64,000 bases of DNA from Hofstenia miamia (taxonomy: Eukaryota > Xenacoelomorpha > Acoela). The notes under the pieces were generated by a model. It searched no databases, had not been told where the DNA came from, and saw nothing but the letters and a program-made list of their open reading frames with translations. A program made the position numbers and the translations under genes. Of the stretch, positions 58,990 to 64,000 are shown in pieces. The number at the start of each line of letters is the position of its first letter. The stretch's first letter is position 1. The stretch spans positions 809,228-873,227 of the forward strand of contig SCFE01000021.1 of assembly GCA_004352715.1 (NCBI GenBank), read 5' to 3'.

Positions 58990-59989
58990 NNNNNNNNNNN
59001 NNNNNNNNNNNNNNNNNNNNNNNNNNNNNNNNNNNNNNNNNNNNNNNNNNNNNNNNNNNNNNNNNNNNNNNNNNNNNNNNNNNNNNNNNNNNNNNNNNNN
59101 NNNNNNNNNNNNNNNNNNNNNNNNNNNNNNNNNNNNNNNNNNNNNNNNNNNNNNNNNNNNNNNNNNNNNNNNNNNNNNNNNNNNNNNNNNNNNNNNNNNN
59201 NNNNNNNNNNNNNNNNNNNNNNNNNNNNNNNNNNNNNNNNNNNNNNNNNNNNNNNNNNNNNNNNNNNNNNNNNNNNNNNNNNNNNNNNNNNNNNNNNNNN
59301 NNNNNNNNNNNNNNNNNNNNNNNNNNNNNNNNNNNNNNNNNNNNNNNNNNNNNNNNNNNNNNNNNNNNNNNNNNNNNNNNNNNNNNNNNNNNNNNNNNNN
59401 NNNNNNNNNNNNNNNNNNNNNNNNNNNNNNNNNNNNNNNNNNNNNNNNNNNNNNNNNNNNNNNNNNNNNNNNNNNNNNNNNNNNNNNNNNNNNNNNNNNN
59501 NNNNNNNNNNNNNNNNNNNNNNNNNNNNNNNNNNNNNNNNNNNNNNNNNNNNNNNNNNNNNNNNNNNNNNNNNNNNNNNNNNNNNNNNNNNNNNNNNNNN
59601 NNNNNNNNNNNNNNNNNNNNNNNNNNNNNNNNNNNNNNNNNNNNNNNNNNNNNNNNNNNNNNNNNNNNNNNNNNNNNNNNNNNNNNNNNNNNNNNNNNNN
59701 NNNNNNNNNNNNNNNNNNNNNNNNNNNNNNNNNNNNNNNNNNNNNNNNNNNNNNNNNNNNNNNNNNNNNNNNNNNNNNNNNNNNNNNNNNNNNNNNNNNN
59801 NNNNNNNNNNNNNNNNNNNNNNNNNNNNNNNNNNNNNNNNNNNNNNNNNNNNNNNNNNNNNNNNNNNNNNNNNNNNNNNNNNNNNNNNNNNNNNNNNNNN
59901 NNNNNNNNNNNNNNNNNNNNNNNNNNNNNNNNNNNNNNNNNNNNNNNNNNNNNNNNNNNNNNNNNNNNNNNNNNNNNNNNNNNNNNNNN
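58990..59989. other. Assembly gap, 1000 N
   Basis: Exactly 1000 N between the Gypsy gag start and the duplicated carboxypeptidase flank. Confidence 0.98.
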
Positions 59990-61735
59990 AATACGTTTTG
60001 TGCAATATATAGCTGAAGTAATTCCATATATGTTTACTTGTACACAAAATATGGTCGCAAACATTTTTCAAAAATGCGTGCAATACCATTTTCATTGTAA
60101 TTTTGCTGAATCTCATATATTTTGGAAATTTCTCCTTACGTCTCTGTATCTGTACACTTGCAGTGGCGGCGGAACGAATTTCCGGTGGGTGAGGGGTGGG
60201 CAAGGTAGATGTTTTGCCTAACATACTAATTAGTTGTACTCTTACTGCTTACGTTATAAAATGTAGGGGAGTTTCTTCTTAAATATCAATTTTAGTTAGG
60301 AGAGTAACTGCACTCTCTTTCCCCCGCTTGAATTCCATTTCATTTGCTTATTAAATTAATGTAACCTGAAAGCCCAATGCTCAGTTGTAATTCTGCTGTT
60401 GGCACTTCTCAAGGTGTTTGAAATGATTGTTTACAGAATCTGACGCCACCCACATAACTACTGTTGCCGCTTAATTGTTTAAATAAAGTAACTAACTCTT
60501 TTTGTATCAAACAAGCTAGTAGATGCTAAGAAACAATTGCTTATAACAGAAACATCAAAATTTAAGTTTTATCGATTTTAGATACTCTGCTGCCTAATAC
60601 CATTATCGTTATACAGACGAGACATTCATATACTTTTCAAACCCCAGTTGTTATCACTGACGCAAATTGTAAAGTTGCTTGAATGAACTTCTCCACTTTA
60701 TGCAATTTTGACATTTATTCCGGATACATTAATTCTGGAAAAGCTGGCAAAGCTTTGCGTGAACTTTTGTTCAAATCCCAACGAAACTTTTCAGACGATC
60801 TTTTGGTAGTTTGGTTCAATGTTGGCCAAGGCTGCAGCTCACTAAATGGTGCTTTTCAAGGTAATACATACTACGATAGTATTTATACATAGCTCGTGAT
60901 AATTGCAGGGGTATAATGATGCATGCTTTGACGCCACTGGTTCTAAGCCTTATTTCATTCATTTGTACTTCTTCGTTTGAGTTAATCATTAAGTAGATAT
61001 TATGCAATATTCTTTTAAGAATATTAAATTACCCCAAAGACGTTAATCTCCTATTCAATGTTGATGTGTTTTCTAATGTTATAAAATTTAGCAATATATA
61101 CTATATTAAATTTTAAAACCTAGATATATTGTCAAAATTTGAGATTTACTATAAAATATTTTTGAAAGAATAGCCAGAATTAATTTGTTTGTCACGAATC
61201 TCATAAATATCAAAATTTATTTGGGATTTATTTCCGGCATTATTTCGTTGTAAATCCCGAGATTATGTGGGTTTAAAAGTTGGAAAAAACTAATTTATTT
61301 ATTGTTTTGTTTTATTACGTGAAAAATAGAGATAGCAATATTTTCATTATGTTAATGAAAACCATTCTATAAAATTCAAGTAATCTAAGACAAAAATATT
61401 GAACTTCAGGATATCAAAAAAAACAATAGTGCAGATATTCATACTATTGACAATTAAAATAATACTGAACTAATATTACTATTTTCAGATTTTGTTAGTA
61501 ATAAACACATTGAGATTGGTTAACGACAATCTGAGTGCAGCTTTCGTTCATTCATATAATATCTCATTCTACATTTCAATTTGATATATTGTTTCTTTTT
61601 GTACTCTTAAAGGTTTGTTGGTCACGAAATTAGGGTATGATTACCATAGATTTTGAAGCAATTTAGTCATAAAATTTCTACGCTAATATTGTTTACCCAA
61701 CAAACACAGTGATTCTCTCTTTTAACAGCACTTTT
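59990..61735 (+). repeat. Segmental duplication around carboxypeptidase exon 1 (copy E)
   Basis: Second copy of 36330-38300, nearly identical in the first 450 bases and more diverged after exon 1. It begins at the gap edge, so its true start is unknown. Confidence 0.9.
60683..60860 (+). pseudogene. Serine carboxypeptidase exon 1, copy E1
   Basis: Begins ATG AAC TTC TCC ACT. Compared with copy B, 96 bases (32 codons) between two AATTTT runs are missing, an in-frame deletion that removes the signal-peptide-like core and following residues. The rest reads IYSGYINSGKAGKALRELLF, then WFNVGQGCSSLNGAFQ before a GTAATA donor: the GGPGCSS signature has become VGQGCSS. Without signal peptide and with a damaged oxyanion region it cannot be a working lysosomal or secreted peptidase. 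Confidence 0.82.
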
Positions 61736-61833
61736 AGATTCAGCTGCCTAATACCATAAGCATTATGCAGACGAGGCATTAATAAACTGTTCAAACACCA
61801 GTTATCAATAACGTAAATTGTAAAGTTGCTTGA

Positions 61834-62001
61834 ATGAACTTCTCCACTTTATGCAATTTTCTTCTATGTCTTCTGGAAATTTCATTTTGTTATGATAAAG
61901 ACAAAGTTTTTTCTCTACCCAATGTCACTGATCATGAGATGTTTAAGTCTATTTTTGATATTTTGGCTGGATACATTAACTCAGGGGAAGCTGGTAAAGC
62001 T
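61834..62001 (+). pseudogene. Serine carboxypeptidase exon 1, copy E2 (truncated)
   Basis: Has an ATG and the full hydrophobic N-terminus LCNFLLCLLEISFCYDKDKV, then ILAGYINSGEAGKA, where homology to exon 1 stops and intron sequence matching 39430-39760 begins directly (AAATGTTATGTTAA). The GGPGCSS part and the donor site are therefore deleted. An exon-2 acceptor context (TTGGCAATGTTT) is reached at 62301, but exon 2 itself is inside the gap. Confidence 0.8.
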
Positions 62002-62301
62002 AAATGTTATGTTAAAATTTGCTAATATCATTAAAATATGAAAGTAGATCTTTGAAAAGCATTATTCTTAGAAGAAAGTTAATTTGTGACATTACTTATT
62101 ATTAGGTTCATTCACCCATTTCATTTTATATTTGTTTATATTATAGCCTGAAAATTGGTCACGTGAAACTTTTATGTTAACAATGTACTCTAAGTATTTT
62201 TTTCAAATTTAAGGATTCGGGTAGGGCATGAGATTTATTAGTTGCTCTTTTATAAACAACTGTAATTTGAAATTACCATTCATAATTAATTGGCAATGTT
62301 T

Positions 62302-63301
62302 NNNNNNNNNNNNNNNNNNNNNNNNNNNNNNNNNNNNNNNNNNNNNNNNNNNNNNNNNNNNNNNNNNNNNNNNNNNNNNNNNNNNNNNNNNNNNNNNNNN
62401 NNNNNNNNNNNNNNNNNNNNNNNNNNNNNNNNNNNNNNNNNNNNNNNNNNNNNNNNNNNNNNNNNNNNNNNNNNNNNNNNNNNNNNNNNNNNNNNNNNNN
62501 NNNNNNNNNNNNNNNNNNNNNNNNNNNNNNNNNNNNNNNNNNNNNNNNNNNNNNNNNNNNNNNNNNNNNNNNNNNNNNNNNNNNNNNNNNNNNNNNNNNN
62601 NNNNNNNNNNNNNNNNNNNNNNNNNNNNNNNNNNNNNNNNNNNNNNNNNNNNNNNNNNNNNNNNNNNNNNNNNNNNNNNNNNNNNNNNNNNNNNNNNNNN
62701 NNNNNNNNNNNNNNNNNNNNNNNNNNNNNNNNNNNNNNNNNNNNNNNNNNNNNNNNNNNNNNNNNNNNNNNNNNNNNNNNNNNNNNNNNNNNNNNNNNNN
62801 NNNNNNNNNNNNNNNNNNNNNNNNNNNNNNNNNNNNNNNNNNNNNNNNNNNNNNNNNNNNNNNNNNNNNNNNNNNNNNNNNNNNNNNNNNNNNNNNNNNN
62901 NNNNNNNNNNNNNNNNNNNNNNNNNNNNNNNNNNNNNNNNNNNNNNNNNNNNNNNNNNNNNNNNNNNNNNNNNNNNNNNNNNNNNNNNNNNNNNNNNNNN
63001 NNNNNNNNNNNNNNNNNNNNNNNNNNNNNNNNNNNNNNNNNNNNNNNNNNNNNNNNNNNNNNNNNNNNNNNNNNNNNNNNNNNNNNNNNNNNNNNNNNNN
63101 NNNNNNNNNNNNNNNNNNNNNNNNNNNNNNNNNNNNNNNNNNNNNNNNNNNNNNNNNNNNNNNNNNNNNNNNNNNNNNNNNNNNNNNNNNNNNNNNNNNN
63201 NNNNNNNNNNNNNNNNNNNNNNNNNNNNNNNNNNNNNNNNNNNNNNNNNNNNNNNNNNNNNNNNNNNNNNNNNNNNNNNNNNNNNNNNNNNNNNNNNNNN
63301 N
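62302..63301. other. Assembly gap, 1000 N
   Basis: Exactly 1000 N; probably hides exon 2 of copy E2 and the downstream part of the polymerase gene. Confidence 0.98.
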
Positions 63302-64000
63302 TATAAATCTCGCACGTTAATAATTTATCCATGCTACTTGTTGCCACACAGACACCTGAAGGAATTTGCTTGACATCTCGCATTGTATAGCTTGAGGAAG
63401 GGTTTGCTTGAACACTCTGGACTTTTCTGGAAATACACTCTATGTCCAGAGTGCCAACCAGAGGAACATAGTTCTGTGCTTGATATGCCTTAAATTTAAT
63501 TTTGTCTGTTTGATCCGGGAACGTAATTTTCGGTTCAGGCACCCCACCACATTTTTTTTCATGTTTCTCCAAATTTTCTCGAGTCTTGAAACCAGACAAA
63601 CATTTTGAACAAAAGAAATCGTGTTCTCTATTCTTAAAAAACCAGAGACATGCGTTTAAATTTGTAATTGCAAGATAGTGACTTTTTTCTCCGTCTTCTA
63701 TTAATAATAAATTAACTGTCTTTTGATGGTGGCATGGAGACATGTAAGCTGGCACAAGACAATGATCATTTAACAAGTATAGGTTCACATTTATATAATT
63801 CCAAGTTTCAAAAATGCATATGTCGTTTATTGACAATGGGAACGTTAATCCAGAATACTTTAATTCAGGAAGAAATTTTTTCATTCGTGTGATTTGGCAT
63901 CATGCTTTAATTTCTGGGTGAAGGCAAGCTAGGATGGAATATATGAAACACAAGTTGGATTGACCAGTTTTTGGATTGACAAGAAAATGGTTTTTTTTCA
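63302..64000 (-). pseudogene. Polinton-type DNA polymerase B, N-terminal part, one stop
   Basis: From the window edge the minus strand reads HFLVNPKTGQSNLCFIYSIL, then HPEIKA, a TGA at 63900-63902, and CQITRMKKFLPELKYSGLTF onward in the same frame. It continues with HHQKTVNLLLI, HYLAITNLNACLWFF, a zinc-finger-like C-x2-C-x12-H-x4-C (FFCSKCLSGFKTRENLEKHE), then VGTLDIECIS, the Exo I motif (D-x-E) of family B proofreading polymerases, and reaches the gap. This N-terminal layout is that of the protein-primed polymerases of Polinton/Maverick elements, which replicate the transposon DNA. Both flanks of the TGA align to the family, so it is a premature stop (or sequence error). The polymerase palm would be in the gap or lost. 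No other Polinton gene is visible here. Confidence 0.82.

Overview
This window comes from an AT-rich (roughly 70% by eye), intron-containing, repeat-laden invertebrate animal genome. The evidence is spliced gene remnants with GT/AG boundaries, an SLC22-type transporter, and fragments of CR1-like LINE, Ty3/Gypsy, Tc1, hAT, Harbinger and Polinton-type elements. The serine carboxypeptidase remnants look most like nematode family members (NYL-x-Q-x-IEA near the C terminus, a Cys-rich segment after the 'GL-S-LF' helix), so a nematode is a reasonable but unproven guess. Only one gene, the SLC22-like transporter at 19076-20545 (minus), is long, uninterrupted and convincing. Almost everything else is broken, duplicated or transposon-derived. 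Four 1000-base N gaps, two short gaps and three single-N joins interrupt the assembly.

Layout. 1-4.3 kb holds serine carboxypeptidase (peptidase S10) pseudogene copy A. 5-13.5 kb is mostly non-coding, with an LTR-like module, two phase-compatible candidate exons of one unrecognised gene (6901-8343), a Harbinger-type element with a TAA target duplication, an esterase-type LINE ORF1 fragment and two orphan ORF-like stretches. 15.6-18.1 kb has two degenerate coding-like blocks. 19-20.5 kb is the transporter. 20.9-25.5 kb is a transposon cluster: a dead Tc1 element, split by a 442-bp hAT-type MITE with a perfect 8-bp target duplication, next to a nearly full-length but decayed CR1-like LINE. 25.5-26.2 kb has a tRNA-like head. 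28.4-33.1 kb is a large inverted repeat whose arms carry the C-terminal end of a hAT transposase; it encloses a ~51-bp-unit minisatellite and an unrecognised minus-strand coding block. 33.1-36.3 kb has a LINE fragment and an LTR-like patch.

36.3-51 kb contains carboxypeptidase copies B, C and D. C and D form the arms of a second large inverted repeat (about 3.3 and 2.65 kb around a 2.8-kb centre). 51-54.2 kb has LINE fragments. 54.2-59 kb is a degenerate Ty3/Gypsy element on the minus strand with a textbook -1 frameshift heptamer between gag and pol. 60-62.3 kb has two more carboxypeptidase first-exon copies (E1, E2). 63.3-64 kb is the N-terminal part of a Polinton-type DNA polymerase B running off the window.

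The genes do not form a functional pathway. The most informative picture is a carboxypeptidase family that multiplied by segmental and inverted duplication and decayed in parallel: in every copy visible here the exon expected to carry the catalytic-serine motif (GESYAG) is missing, while the oxyanion-region, active-site Asp and His exons remain recognisable.
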